Source: ZC4RG35 sp964388105
GTDB lineage: Bacteria; Actinomycetota; Acidimicrobiia; Spongiisociales; ZC4RG35
NCBI GenBank assembly: GCA_964388105.1
Contig: CAYLYQ010000002.1
Coordinates: 30,100-94,099, forward strand
Reading direction: 5' to 3'
DNA: 64,000 nucleotides
Part shown: piece by piece, positions 15,238 through 23,827 of the stretch
Layout of the letters: every line of letters starts with the position of its first letter
Position numbering within the stretch: position 1 is the first letter of the stretch
The notes under the pieces: model-generated
The model's database searches: none
Told to the model about the DNA's origin: nothing
Seen by the model: only the letters and a program-made list of their open reading frames with translations
Program-made: the position numbers and the translations under genes

Positions 15238-16074
15238 TCAACGAACCGGGACCCGCCCGGGTTCCCCAACCTTCGTGGAGAAGGCTTCCGCCAGCGCCGC
15301 GGTGACGGGCCCCGGCTCGAACTCGTGACTCCCGATGGCGGAAACCGGCTGGACTTCGCGCACGGTCGACCACACCATCACCTCGGCCGCCGTGGCGACC
15401 CGGCCGAGCGGGGCGCGCACCTCCGAGACGGCTATCCCCTCCCCGGCGCACGCCTCCAGCACGACCCGCCGGGTGATCGAGTCGAGAATGCCCAGGTCGA
15501 GCCCCGGGGTCTCCACCACGCCGTCGATGACCCATCCGATCGAGAAGGTGGGGCCTTCGAGAACGATGCCGCCCGTGGTCATCAGGAGCGCGTCGTCGAA
15601 TCCCTCTTCCTGCGCCCTCCGGCTCGACGCCATGTTGGGGGCATAGGAGATGATCTTCGCTCCCGCCAGCTCCCACGGTTCGCCGGCCGCGTGCCATGGG
15701 GCGGCCATCGGGAACAGGCGGGCGGGGCTCTCCGGCTTCGCCAAGCCGTGGCCGTAGACGATCACCAGCGGCTCCCCGACGACTCCGGGGACACTCGGAC
15801 CCCTGGACACGAGGACCCGCACCGCGCCGTCGCCCACCTCCGCGGCGCAGCGCATGATCCAATCCTCCAGGTCGCCACGGGGCGGGAGCTGCACCCGCAG
15901 GCGGGCCGCACTGGCCTCCAGCCGGTCGAGGTGCTCGGCGACCGCGAAGGCGGAGCCGCTGTAAGCCTTGAGCACCTCGAACACACCGTCACCGCGCACC
16001 ACGGTCGAATCGGTGACGGGAATCCGCCCGTCGCTTGGTTCCCCATTGATCAGGATCGTCGTCAGGTCAGTCAT
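15238..16074 (-). CDS. Class IV aminotransferase (branched-chain / D-amino acid / ADC-lyase family)
   Basis: A 278-residue fold-type IV PLP enzyme, in the size range of D-amino-acid transaminase, branched-chain aminotransferase and aminodeoxychorismate lyase. The likely Schiff-base lysine is in LAGAKIISYAPNM, and MTTGGIVLEGPTFSIGWV corresponds to the family's cofactor-binding turn. DSTVVRGDGVFEVLKAY near the N-terminus is typical. The ATG overlaps the nadE stop by four bases, so the two genes are coupled. Which of the three reactions it catalyses cannot be settled by reading; small size and context slightly favour ADC lyase or D-alanine transaminase. Confidence 0.85.
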   Translation of the reverse strand: MTDLTTILINGEPSDGRIPVTDSTVVRGDGVFEVLKAYSGSAFAVAEHLDRLEASAARLRVQLPPRGDLEDWIMRCAAEVGDGAVRVLVSRGPSVPGVVGEPLVIVYGHGLAKPESPARLFPMAAPWHAAGEPWELAGAKIISYAPNMASSRRAQEEGFDDALLMTTGGIVLEGPTFSIGWVIDGVVETPGLDLGILDSITRRVVLEACAGEGIAVSEVRAPLGRVATAAEVMVWSTVREVQPVSAIGSHEFEPGPVTAALAEAFSTKVGEPGRVPVR

Positions 16075-17705
16075 CTCGATCCGGCACGGTAGGCATTGGT
16101 CATGGGAAGTCGGCGGTCCTTCCCGAACGCCTTGGTGGTGATCTTGGGGCCAGGAGCGCTCTGCCGCCTCTTGTACTCGCTCCGGTCGACCAGGTTCGCC
16201 ACCAGGGCCACGGTCTGAGGATCGAAGCCTTCGGCCACGATCGCCTCGATTCCCATGTCCCGCTCCACGTAGCGTTCGAGGATGGGGTCGAGCTTCGGGT
16301 ATGGCGGAAGCGAATCGGAGTCGAGCTGCCCGGGTCTGAGCTCCGCCGAAGGCGGTTTTTCCATGGTGCTCTCGGGGATGACCGAGGCTTCTCCGTTCCG
16401 CCACCTCGCCAGGTCGTAGACGAGGGTCTTGAAGACGTCCTTGAGCGGCGCGAAGCCTCCGACCATGTCGCCGTACAGCGTCGAGTAGCCGACTGCGGTC
16501 TCGGACTTGTTGCCGGTGGCGAGGACCATGTGACCGAACCGGTTGGAGACTCCCATGAGGAGGGCGCCACGGATCCTCGCTTGGAGGTTCTCTTCGGCGA
16601 TGCCGGGCTCGGTGCCCCGGAAGAGGGGCTCCAGCGCTTCGTTGAAGGCGGAGAAGACCCCGTCGATGGGGACGGTGTCGCATCTGATCCCGAGGTTGGC
16701 GGCGAGCGCCATGGCGTCATCCATCGAGTGCTGCGACGAGTAGCGCGAGGGCATCGACAGGCCCCAGACAGCATCCGGCCCCAGGGCGTCGACCGCGATG
16801 ACGGCGGTGAGCGCGGAGTCGATCCCACCCGAGAGACCCAGGGCAACGCCGCGGAAGCCGTTCTTCTTCACGTAGTCCCGAAGGCCGGTGACCAGGGCGC
16901 GATAGACCTCCTCGACGGGGTCCAGCAACGGGACCACTGTGCCCGAACCGCCTTCGTAGACGAAACGGTCCTCCTCGAACTGCGGCGACCGGTGCACTAC
17001 CTCCCCCTCGGCGTCGATCACGACCGAGGCCCCGTCGAATACCAACTCGTCCTGCCCGCCGACCAGGTTCACGTACACCACAGGGACACCGGTGTCCCTG
17101 GCACGCCGGGCGAGCATCGCCTCGCGCTCCGCGGCCTTGCCGCGGTGATAAGGGGAGGCGTTGATGTTGAGGAGCATTTCGGCACCTGCGGCCGCCTGCT
17201 TCTCCGGCGGGCCGCCATCGAGCCAGATGTCCTCGCAGATCGAAAGGCCCACGGTGCGACCGTCGAGGTCCCAGACACGGGCGGGCTCGGTGCCAGGGGC
17301 GAAGTTGCGGTCCTCGTCGAACACCCCGTAGTTGGGCAGGACCACCTTCTTGTAGGTGCCGACCACGCGGCCGCCTCGGAGTATCGACGCGGCGTTGGCG
17401 ACGTCACGGGGACGGCTGTCGACCGCACCGGAGTGGGTGGCGTCGACGACGGGGACCAGGTGCCCCACCACCACCGCGGTGTCGCCGCTGGCTTCGGCGA
17501 GAGACTCCAAGGCGGCGAGATTGGCTGCGATGAAGTCGGCGCGATGGACGAGGTCTTCAGGCGGATAGCCCACGAGGCTGAGCTCCGGCGTGAGCAACAC
17601 GTCGGCGCCTTCGCCGGCCGCCCAGGTCATCGCATCGGCGATGCGCGAAGCGTTCCCCTCGATGTCCCCCACCGTCACGTTGATCTGCGCCCCGGCAACT
17701 CTCAT
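16071..17705 (-). CDS. nadE: Glutamine-dependent NAD+ synthetase
   Basis: Last step of NAD+ synthesis: amidation of nicotinate adenine dinucleotide using ammonia from glutamine. About 544 residues. The N-terminal nitrilase-like glutaminase domain has its Glu in TPELSLVGYPPEDL, Lys in GTYKKVVLPNYGVFDE and Cys in SICEDIW. The C-terminal synthetase domain has the ATP-pyrophosphatase loop LSGGIDSALT. I chose ATG at 17705 over an in-frame GTG at 17714 because MRVAGAQINV is the normal start and TATCGT (17713-17718) ends seven bases upstream, fitting a leaderless mRNA. Confidence 0.95.
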   Translation of the reverse strand: MRVAGAQINVTVGDIEGNASRIADAMTWAAGEGADVLLTPELSLVGYPPEDLVHRADFIAANLAALESLAEASGDTAVVVGHLVPVVDATHSGAVDSRPRDVANAASILRGGRVVGTYKKVVLPNYGVFDEDRNFAPGTEPARVWDLDGRTVGLSICEDIWLDGGPPEKQAAAGAEMLLNINASPYHRGKAAEREAMLARRARDTGVPVVYVNLVGGQDELVFDGASVVIDAEGEVVHRSPQFEEDRFVYEGGSGTVVPLLDPVEEVYRALVTGLRDYVKKNGFRGVALGLSGGIDSALTAVIAVDALGPDAVWGLSMPSRYSSQHSMDDAMALAANLGIRCDTVPIDGVFSAFNEALEPLFRGTEPGIAEENLQARIRGALLMGVSNRFGHMVLATGNKSETAVGYSTLYGDMVGGFAPLKDVFKTLVYDLARWRNGEASVIPESTMEKPPSAELRPGQLDSDSLPPYPKLDPILERYVERDMGIEAIVAEGFDPQTVALVANLVDRSEYKRRQSAPGPKITTKAFGKDRRLPMTNAYRAGSR

Positions 17706-17712
17706 GCCGACC

Positions 17713-17744
17713 ACGATACGCCCGCACGGGCGCCGTCATAGCCT
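17713..17744. promoter_or_regulatory. Divergent promoter region nadE / glnE
   Basis: A minus-strand TATCGT (17713-17718) lies seven bases from the nadE ATG, and a plus-strand TAGCCT (17739-17744) lies six bases before the GTG at 17751 of glnE. Both fit leaderless -10 elements. The TAGCCT position favours GTG 17751 over GTG 17745 as the glnE start. Confidence 0.5.
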
Positions 17745-17750
17745 GTGCCG

Positions 17751-20450
17751 GTGGCCGGCACAGAGCTCACGGAAGCGATAGGAGACCTGCTCAACGCGAC
17801 CGCCGATCCCGAAGGCGGCCGAACGCGCCTCGAGGCGGTGCTGGAAACCCGGCCGGAGATAGCTGCGGACCCTGTTCTCCTCGAGCGGGCGGCCACCGTG
17901 TGCGGGTCGAGCCGGTCGCTGGGGGCCAGCCTCGCGCTCCATCCCACGCTTCTCGAAGGCACGCCTCCTCCCGGGGCGGGCGTGCCCCTCCAGATGAGGG
18001 CGGCCCTCATCCCGATCCTCGCCGGCGACCTCACAGGAGCCCTGGACCTGGCCGATGCCACGGCAGCCTGGTCCGACGCCGTCGACGGCATAGTGCAGCG
18101 TGCGTTGACGGAAGCGCGGGAGGCCCTGACGGACCGCCACACGGTGCTGGGCGAGACCTCCTTCGCGGTCATCGGCATGGGCAAGTGGGGGGCACGGGAG
18201 CTGAACTACTACTCGGACCTCGACCTCGTCTTCGTCCACGAGGGGCCCGACGGGAGCGCGGACGGGGCCAGGACGGCTGCGGTCGCCCTGGCCGCCAAGC
18301 TGATGACCACGCTCTCCTCCCCTACTTTCGACGGCACCGCATTCGTCGTCGACGCCGACCTCCGCCCCGAGGGCGCCGTCGGGCCCCTCTCGAGGAGCCT
18401 GGAGAGTCATCGCGCCTACTACGCCCGATGGGCCGAGGCCTGGGAGTCACAGGCCCTGCTCAAGGCGCGGGCAGTCGCCGGCGATCCCCAGCTCGGCCAG
18501 GCGTTCGAGGAAATGGCCCGCGACCTGGTCTGGGAGCGCGGCCTCGACTCCGACGACCTGCGCGCCATCCGACTGCTCAAGGCGCGCTCCGAGGACGGCG
18601 CCTCGAGCCGCGACGTCAAGCGCGGTCCGGGAGGCATCCGAGATGTCGAGTTCGCCGTGCAGATGCTGCAGTTGGTCCATGGGCGGTTCGACGAAGACCT
18701 CCGCGTGCGGTCGACTTTGGAGGCGATCGAGGCGCTCGGTGCCCACGGATACATCGAGCCGGCCGACGCCGATTCGCTCGCGGCCGCCTACCGGTTCCTG
18801 CGCCACGTCGAGCACCGCCTCCAGATCTGGGATCTCAGTCAGACTCACACCCTCCCCACTGCGCCGCGGGACAAGGAACGGCTCGGCAGAAGCCTCGGGA
18901 TGCTCTCTGATTCCGTCGAGGGGTTCGACCGGCGCATGGCCGAGACCCGCGCTCAGGTGAGGGACCTCCACGAGCACCTCTACTTCCGCCCCGTCTTGGA
19001 CGCTCTCGCAGGGCTGGCCACAGCCCGGCTGGATCCGTCCGCAGCCCGCCTCCGGCTCGCCGCGCTCGGCTTCGTCGACGTCGCCGCCGCCGAGGCCGCG
19101 TTCGAGGAGATGACCGCCGGGCTGAGCCGGAGGTCCCGCGCGATGCAGCAGGCCCTCCCTCTCACTCTGGACTGGCTGTCGCGCTCTCCCGATCCCGACC
19201 TGGGCCTCGATCAACTACGACTCCTCCTGGCGAACGCGGCCGACCACGGTTCCGTGGCGACTCTCCTCCAGACGAACCCCATAGCCGGGGAGCGCCTCTG
19301 TCTCCTCCTGGGGACGGGCCGCCTCATCGGAGCCCTCCTCGACCGGATCCCCGAGTTCGTGCCGAAACTCGCCGAGGAGGAGCCCGACTTCGACATCAGG
19401 GATGCCGAGGGAGCCACCGAGCGGCTGATCGGGCTCCTCGACAGCCGACCCGACCCCGACGACAAAGTGGGCACCGTGCGCCGGTTCGCCCGCAGGAGGA
19501 TGCTCCGTGTGGCCGCCCGCGACATCCTCGACCAGCCACCGGTCGATGTGACCACGCGCTCACTCGCGGACAGCGCCGACGCCGTCATGCGCGGCGCATT
19601 GCGCGCGCTCGAGGTCGCCGGCGGATTCGGCGTCGTGGCACTGGGCAAGTGGGGTGGGCGGGAGCTCTCGTACGGATCGGACCTCGACCTGATCTACGCC
19701 CACACGGAGGATCTGGACCGGGAGACGGCTTTCCGGATCGCCGGCGGAATCGGACGGGTCGTCTCGGAGCCCGGAAGGCACGGCCCCGGCATGACAATCG
19801 ACACCGAGCTGCGACCCGAGGGGCGGCGCGGCCCCATCGCGCGCTCCCTCGACGGCTACCGCCGCTACTACGCCGAGTGGGCGGAGCCGTGGGAGGTGAT
19901 GGCCCTGCTCCGGGCGCGCCCGGCGGCCGGCGACCCCCAACTGCTCGGCGAGTTCATGGATCTCGTGTCATCGGTCGTCTGGCGCCCTTTCGATGACGCT
20001 TTCGTCCGGTCGATACGAACCGTCAAGGCACGGGTCGAGGCCGAGCGCCTGCCCATCGGAACCGACCCGGCCAACCACATCAAGCTCGGCCCGGGGGGGA
20101 TCAGCGACATCGAGTTCACCACTCACCTGCTTCAGCTCAGACACGGTGCATCAGAGCCTTCGTTGCGCACGCCTGTGACGGGGGAAGCCATCCGGGCGCT
20201 GGCAGGAGCTGGGATTCTGGCGTCGGACGAGGCACGGGCGCTGTCGGAGGCCCTGGACCTGCTCACCCGACTCCGGCTCCGGCTCCACCTCCGCGGAGGG
20301 ACCGCCAGCGACGTCCTCCCCACCGATTCGGTGCAGCTCGGGCGCCTTGCTTCGAGCCTGGGCTTCGACCGCCGGACCGAGCTCGTCGAGCAGTACCGCC
20401 GGCACACGCGCCGAGCGCGCAAGGTGTTCGAGAAGCGGTTCTATGAGTAG
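17751..20450 (+). CDS. glnE: Bifunctional glutamine synthetase adenylyltransferase / adenylyl-removing enzyme
   Basis: Controls glutamine synthetase by adding and removing AMP on a tyrosine according to nitrogen status. About 899 residues with two nucleotidyltransferase domains: VIGMGKWGARELNYYSDLDLV near residue 145 (adenylyl-removing half) and VALGKWGGRELSYGSDLDLIY near 635 (adenylylating half). Each is followed by a PII-uridylyltransferase-like helical domain with KRGPGGIRDVEF and KLGPGGISDIEF. Full length with both active sites intact. No glnA or glnB is in the window. It is divergent from nadE. Confidence 0.95.
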   Translation: MAGTELTEAIGDLLNATADPEGGRTRLEAVLETRPEIAADPVLLERAATVCGSSRSLGASLALHPTLLEGTPPPGAGVPLQMRAALIPILAGDLTGALDLADATAAWSDAVDGIVQRALTEAREALTDRHTVLGETSFAVIGMGKWGARELNYYSDLDLVFVHEGPDGSADGARTAAVALAAKLMTTLSSPTFDGTAFVVDADLRPEGAVGPLSRSLESHRAYYARWAEAWESQALLKARAVAGDPQLGQAFEEMARDLVWERGLDSDDLRAIRLLKARSEDGASSRDVKRGPGGIRDVEFAVQMLQLVHGRFDEDLRVRSTLEAIEALGAHGYIEPADADSLAAAYRFLRHVEHRLQIWDLSQTHTLPTAPRDKERLGRSLGMLSDSVEGFDRRMAETRAQVRDLHEHLYFRPVLDALAGLATARLDPSAARLRLAALGFVDVAAAEAAFEEMTAGLSRRSRAMQQALPLTLDWLSRSPDPDLGLDQLRLLLANAADHGSVATLLQTNPIAGERLCLLLGTGRLIGALLDRIPEFVPKLAEEEPDFDIRDAEGATERLIGLLDSRPDPDDKVGTVRRFARRRMLRVAARDILDQPPVDVTTRSLADSADAVMRGALRALEVAGGFGVVALGKWGGRELSYGSDLDLIYAHTEDLDRETAFRIAGGIGRVVSEPGRHGPGMTIDTELRPEGRRGPIARSLDGYRRYYAEWAEPWEVMALLRARPAAGDPQLLGEFMDLVSSVVWRPFDDAFVRSIRTVKARVEAERLPIGTDPANHIKLGPGGISDIEFTTHLLQLRHGASEPSLRTPVTGEAIRALAGAGILASDEARALSEALDLLTRLRLRLHLRGGTASDVLPTDSVQLGRLASSLGFDRRTELVEQYRRHTRRARKVFEKRFYE

Positions 20451-20520
20451 CAGCCCGGCGCGCAGTTCCTCGAAGAGCGATTGCGGCGTGGGCGAGCGAG
20501 CGGTTCTACCATCGCCCGCC

Positions 20521-21654
20521 GTGGAACTCGCGCGGGCAGTCGCCGACCTCGAACCGGACATCACCGGGCTGCGCCGCCTGCTCCACCGGAACCCGGAGCC
20601 GGCAAACCAAGAGCACCGCACGACCGAGATCCTCGCGGAGACTCTCGACGCCGCCGGTCTGGAGCCCCGGATGCGGGCGGCGGGGACGGGCCTATGGGTC
20701 GACATCGGCGAGCCGCGAGTGGGCTTCCGGGCCGACATCGACGCCCTTCCCATCACCGAGCCCGAGGGAAACGACCCCCGTTCCGAGAACCCGGGCTGGA
20801 TGCACGCGTGCGGCCACGACGCCCACGCTGCCATCGGAGCCGGAATCGCCGTCGGCCTCTCCCGCCTCGATCTCGACGGCGGTTTCCGGGTGTTCTTCCA
20901 GCCGGCCGAGGAGGCGATAACCGGCGGCGCCATCGACCTCGTCGCCGAAGGGATGGTCGATGGCCTCGAGGCGATCATCGCCTTCCACGTCGACCCGACG
21001 CTGGAGACAGGGCGCATCGGGGTGAAGGCGGGGCCGGTGACTGCGAGTGCCGACGGCTTCACCATCGTCTTGGAAGGCCCCGGCGGGCACACCTCACGAC
21101 CCCATCGGACGGTGGACCTGATCTCGGCCGCCGGCCGGGTCATTTCCGATCTCCCCACCGCCATTCGGTCGGCTTTCGATGCCCGGCTGCCGGTGGTGAC
21201 GGCGTTCGGGGCCGTCCATGGCGGGGAGGCGCCCAACGTGATCCCCACGCGCGTCGAGATGCGCGGAACCATCCGCTCCCTGGACCGGGGGATTCGGGAG
21301 GCCCTGCCCGCCCTCGTCGAGGAGACGGTGGCCCGCATCGCCTCCGGCTACGGGGCGGCGCATCGACTGGACTACCGGCAGGGCGTGCCGCCCGTGGTCA
21401 ACGACTCACGGGTCGCCGAGACCTTCTCGATAGCGGCCCGCTCCGCCCTGGGAGACGGAGCCGTGGTCCCCACCGAGACCAGCATGGGCGGGGAGGACTT
21501 CTCCTACTACCTCGACCGGGTTCCGGGGGCGATGTTCCGGCTCGGAGTCCACTGCGGCGGTGGGGACATCCATTCGGCCGGGTTCCGCCTCGACGAACGA
21601 TGCCTGGCCGTGGGGATGTCGGCGGGGGTCGCCGCCCTGGCCGCCCTCGCGTAG
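20521..21654 (+). CDS. M20D amidohydrolase (N-acyl-L-amino acid / IAA-amino acid hydrolase family)
   Basis: A zinc metallo-amidohydrolase of 377 residues that hydrolyses N-acyl amino acids or related amides. The M20 metal-binding motif MHACGHDAHAA (about residue 97), the Glu pair in FFQPAEEAITGG and the C-terminal SMGGEDFSYYL are all present. The M20 dimerisation domain is inserted in the middle, starting near GHTSRPHRTVD. I used GTG at 20521 because TACCAT (20507-20512) ends eight bases before it and the alignment-like start is there; the open frame extends further upstream without support. The substrate is not determined. Confidence 0.88.
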   Translation: MELARAVADLEPDITGLRRLLHRNPEPANQEHRTTEILAETLDAAGLEPRMRAAGTGLWVDIGEPRVGFRADIDALPITEPEGNDPRSENPGWMHACGHDAHAAIGAGIAVGLSRLDLDGGFRVFFQPAEEAITGGAIDLVAEGMVDGLEAIIAFHVDPTLETGRIGVKAGPVTASADGFTIVLEGPGGHTSRPHRTVDLISAAGRVISDLPTAIRSAFDARLPVVTAFGAVHGGEAPNVIPTRVEMRGTIRSLDRGIREALPALVEETVARIASGYGAAHRLDYRQGVPPVVNDSRVAETFSIAARSALGDGAVVPTETSMGGEDFSYYLDRVPGAMFRLGVHCGGGDIHSAGFRLDERCLAVGMSAGVAALAALA

Positions 21655-21663
21655 GATCGACCC

Positions 21664-22386
21664 GTGGCCGCCACTGACACCCACCCGCCCGGTTACGAAC
21701 CGCACATTGGCCAGTCCCGCCAGTACTGGCGGGACATCATCCTCGGGGTCAACGACGGCCTGGTCTCGATCTTCCTGCTCGTCATCGGCGTCGTGGGTGG
21801 CGGGATGGCGAGCAGCGACATCCTCCTCGCGGCCATTGCCGGGACGCTGGCGGGCGCCATCTCCATGGCCGCCGGGGAGTACCTGGCCACCAAGTCCCAG
21901 GACGAAGTACTCAGCGCAGAGTTGCGCCTGGAACGAACCCACATCGCGAAGTTCCGGGAGCATGAGATGGAGCAACTGCACGGATACTTCACCGAAATGG
22001 GCGTTCTCCCCGAGCACGTCGACGGAGTCCTGGCCGCGTTCGAGAACAACGACGAGGCGCTCCTCGGTGCCATGGGCGCACTCGAATTCGGCTTGCTGGA
22101 GAAGGAACGGCGGTCGCCCTACAAGGCAATGGCCGCTTCCGGTCTCCTCTTCCTCGCCGGATCGATACCGGTCATCGCCCCGTTCGCGATTCTCGACGAC
22201 GTGATAACGGCGGCGATCTGGGCCACCGTCCTCACGGGGATCGGCCTCTTCATCGTCGGTGCGGTCAAGGCCCGGGTGAGCCGGATCAGCTTGGTGAAGT
22301 CGGGATTGGAGAACCTCGTCATCGCCGGGTTCGGGGGCGTGGGAGCCTGGTTCCTGGGCGACCTCCTCGGACGCGCCCTGGGCTGA
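21664..22386 (+). CDS. VIT1/CCC1-family Fe2+/Mn2+ transporter
   Basis: A 240-residue membrane protein of the vacuolar iron transporter (VIT1/CCC1) family that exports or stores Fe2+ or Mn2+. The N-terminal DIILGVNDGLVSIFLLVIGV and the helix-2 AGAISMAAGEYLATKSQDEV are the family's hallmark. The acidic cytoplasmic loop (about 75-140, rich in Glu) resembles the metal-binding loop of plant VIT1, and three more membrane helices follow. GTG 21664 is six bases after TAGGAT (21652-21657), so it is probably leaderless. Confidence 0.9.
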   Translation: MAATDTHPPGYEPHIGQSRQYWRDIILGVNDGLVSIFLLVIGVVGGGMASSDILLAAIAGTLAGAISMAAGEYLATKSQDEVLSAELRLERTHIAKFREHEMEQLHGYFTEMGVLPEHVDGVLAAFENNDEALLGAMGALEFGLLEKERRSPYKAMAASGLLFLAGSIPVIAPFAILDDVITAAIWATVLTGIGLFIVGAVKARVSRISLVKSGLENLVIAGFGGVGAWFLGDLLGRALG

Positions 22387-22404
22387 TCTCTCAGTTAGCA
22401 GTGC

Positions 22405-22435
22405 GCTTGCATTAGCAAGCAATTTGCTGTATGCT
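22405..22435 (+). promoter_or_regulatory. Promoter and inverted repeat upstream of the XRE regulator
   Basis: TTGCAT (22407-22412) and TATGCT (22430-22435) are 17 bases apart, a near-consensus promoter. The inverted repeat GCTTGC-ATTA-GCAAGC (22405-22420) covers the -35 element, and TTAGCA occurs twice (22395, 22412). The GTG start is eight bases beyond the -10, so the mRNA is leaderless or nearly so. The repeat is a candidate binding site for the regulator itself. Confidence 0.6.
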
Positions 22436-22443
22436 TACAGGTA

Positions 22444-22809
22444 GTGAACGAGAGCAAGCACACCGACCTGGGCGAGTTCATCCGCCAGCAGCGCGAGAGA
22501 GCCAATCTGTCGTTGCGCCGCCTGGCAGACCAGGCAGGGATTTCGAACCCCTACCTGAGCCAGATCGAGCGGGGCATAAGGAAGCCTTCGGCGCAGATCC
22601 TGAAGAACCTCTCCCGAGCCCTCGAGATCTCGGCGAACTCGCTTTACAGCAAGGCCGGCCTCATCGACGAGGACCTGCCGCCGGTGAGCGTCAACGAGGC
22701 GATCGAGAACGACGAGCGCCTCGCCTCGGATCAGAAAAAGGTGCTGCTCGACATGTACCGGGCGTTGGTGAAGTCCACCACCGCCCCCAACGAACAGGAG
22801 ACAGAATGA
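22444..22809 (+). CDS. XRE-family transcriptional regulator (Rv0474-like)
   Basis: A 121-residue helix-turn-helix regulator. The HTH covers about residues 10-65 (LGEFIRQQRERANLSLRRLA then GISNPYLSQIERGIRKPS), followed by a short C-terminal helical region. In mycobacteria the XRE gene Rv0474 immediately precedes hbhA (Rv0475), and here too the next gene is an HBHA-like protein overlapping by four bases (ATGA), so the orthology is likely on both sequence type and synteny. Starts at GTG without a Shine-Dalgarno. It probably controls its own operon through the upstream inverted repeat. Confidence 0.88.
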   Translation: MNESKHTDLGEFIRQQRERANLSLRRLADQAGISNPYLSQIERGIRKPSAQILKNLSRALEISANSLYSKAGLIDEDLPPVSVNEAIENDERLASDQKKVLLDMYRALVKSTTAPNEQETE

Positions 22810-23303
22810 AGGCCAAGAGCGTGATGTACGCCGCGGTCGGCGCCCCGGTGGTTGCCGTTCGCAAGGCCGGTGACAAGGTCACCGAGATCAAGGACAACTG
22901 GGACAAGACGGCCGGCCGCTACGGCAAGAAGGCCGAGGCCCAGATCGAGGCTTGGGCAACCGAAGGCGAGAAGGTCGTCGCCAAGATCAGCGACGGCAAG
23001 GTCGTCGAGGAGATCCAGGCCAAGGTCGACCTCGACCAGGCCAAGGTCCAGGTGAGCAAGCTCCGCGACCAGCTCGAGGACATGCTCGCGACGTGGAAGA
23101 CCTCCTTCCGCCCCGAGGGCAAGCCCGAGGCNNNNNNNNNNNNNNNNNNNNNNNNNNNNNNNNNNNNNNNNNNNNNNNNNNNNNNNNNNNNNNNNNNNNN
23201 NNNNNNNNNNNNNNNNNNNNNNNNNNNNNNNGCCAAGACCACGGCCGCCAAGAAGCCGGCTGCCAAGTCCACCGCCGCCAAGGCCCCCGCTGCCAAGAGC
23301 TGA
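22806..23303 (+). CDS. HBHA-like protein with Lys/Ala-rich C-terminal tail, interrupted by an assembly gap
   Basis: Resembles mycobacterial heparin-binding haemagglutinin. The N-terminal part (about 1-105) is predicted helical and coiled-coil, rich in Lys, Glu and Val. The C-terminal tail is built of AKKPAAKS/AAKAPAAKS-like repeats, as in HBHA, where they bind sulfated glycans and DNA-like polyanions. Codons 109-142 fall in a 100-N gap placed exactly where the repeat tail begins, so the real length of the tail is unknown and the frame across the gap is only assumed. The function in a probably non-pathogenic bacterium is unknown; a surface or envelope-associated role is inferred. Confidence 0.75.
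   Translation: MKAKSVMYAAVGAPVVAVRKAGDKVTEIKDNWDKTAGRYGKKAEAQIEAWATEGEKVVAKISDGKVVEEIQAKVDLDQAKVQVSKLRDQLEDMLATWKTSFRPEGKPEXXXXXXXXXXXXXXXXXXXXXXXXXXXXXXXXXXAKTTAAKKPAAKSTAAKAPAAKS
23132..23231. other. Assembly gap (100 N) inside the HBHA-like gene
   Basis: Exactly 100 N, the conventional placeholder for a gap of unknown size. It lies in a GCC/AAG-repetitive stretch, a likely cause of assembly collapse. Confidence 0.95.
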
Positions 23304-23333
23304 TCACAGGTAGCGACAACTGATCAACAGTGA

Positions 23334-23360
23334 GTGGCCCCCGGCAACGCCGGGGGCCAC
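23334..23360. terminator. Bidirectional terminator hairpin
   Basis: GTGGCCCCCGGC (23334-23345) pairs perfectly with 23349-23360 around the loop AAC. It sits 30 bases after the HBHA-like stop and directly against the stop codon of the convergent DUF4332 gene, so it can terminate both. There is no strong U-tract on either side. Confidence 0.7.
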
Positions 23361-23764
23361 TACTGATTGATCGACGGCTCCAGTTCGGCGGCGACTGCGA
23401 TCCAGCCCTCCACCATCGACTCGGTGGGAAGACGGTTCACGACCTTGCTCGATCCGTTGAGGCCGATGATCTTGGCCACCAGCGCGGTCGGGTTGCGACG
23501 CCTGAGGTCGCGCAGAGTCTCCACGCCGGCCGCGACGAGCAACTGGGCGTACTCCGTCCCGACCCCGGGAATCCGGAGGAGATCGGCGTGATGGACCCAC
23601 ATCTGGAGGTCGGACGGCGCCAGGCCGGTCGCCTTGGCGAGCTCGCTGCGTCCGCGGCGGGTCGAGGCCCTTTCGATGAGGCTCTTCGAGGTCCGCACCC
23701 CCGCTTTGCGCAACTTCGTCGCCCGCTTCTGATCGACCCCGGCCACCTGATCGATACGCGCCAT
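23360..23764 (-). CDS. DUF4332 helix-hairpin-helix protein
   Basis: A 134-residue small protein of the DUF4332 type. It contains two helix-hairpin-helix-like units (DQVAGVDQKRATKLRKAGV near the N-terminus and LLRIPGVGTEYAQLLVAAGV near residues 60-80), which often bind DNA backbone non-specifically. A Shine-Dalgarno-like GAGAAAAGGGG precedes the ATG, unlike many neighbours. No partner gene is coupled to it. The precise role is unknown. Confidence 0.8.
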   Translation of the reverse strand: MARIDQVAGVDQKRATKLRKAGVRTSKSLIERASTRRGRSELAKATGLAPSDLQMWVHHADLLRIPGVGTEYAQLLVAAGVETLRDLRRRNPTALVAKIIGLNGSSKVVNRLPTESMVEGWIAVAAELEPSINQ

Positions 23765-23827
23765 TTCCCCTTTTCTCCGCTCGCCGTGAGGCTCGCTCGG
23801 ACTCTAGACAATCGAGCGGGCGCCCGG

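Noticed and set aside
17745..17750. glnE start at GTG 17745
   Set aside because: It would directly abut the TAGCCT element, leaving no room for a transcription start. GTG 17751 fits the leaderless spacing. The difference is only two residues.
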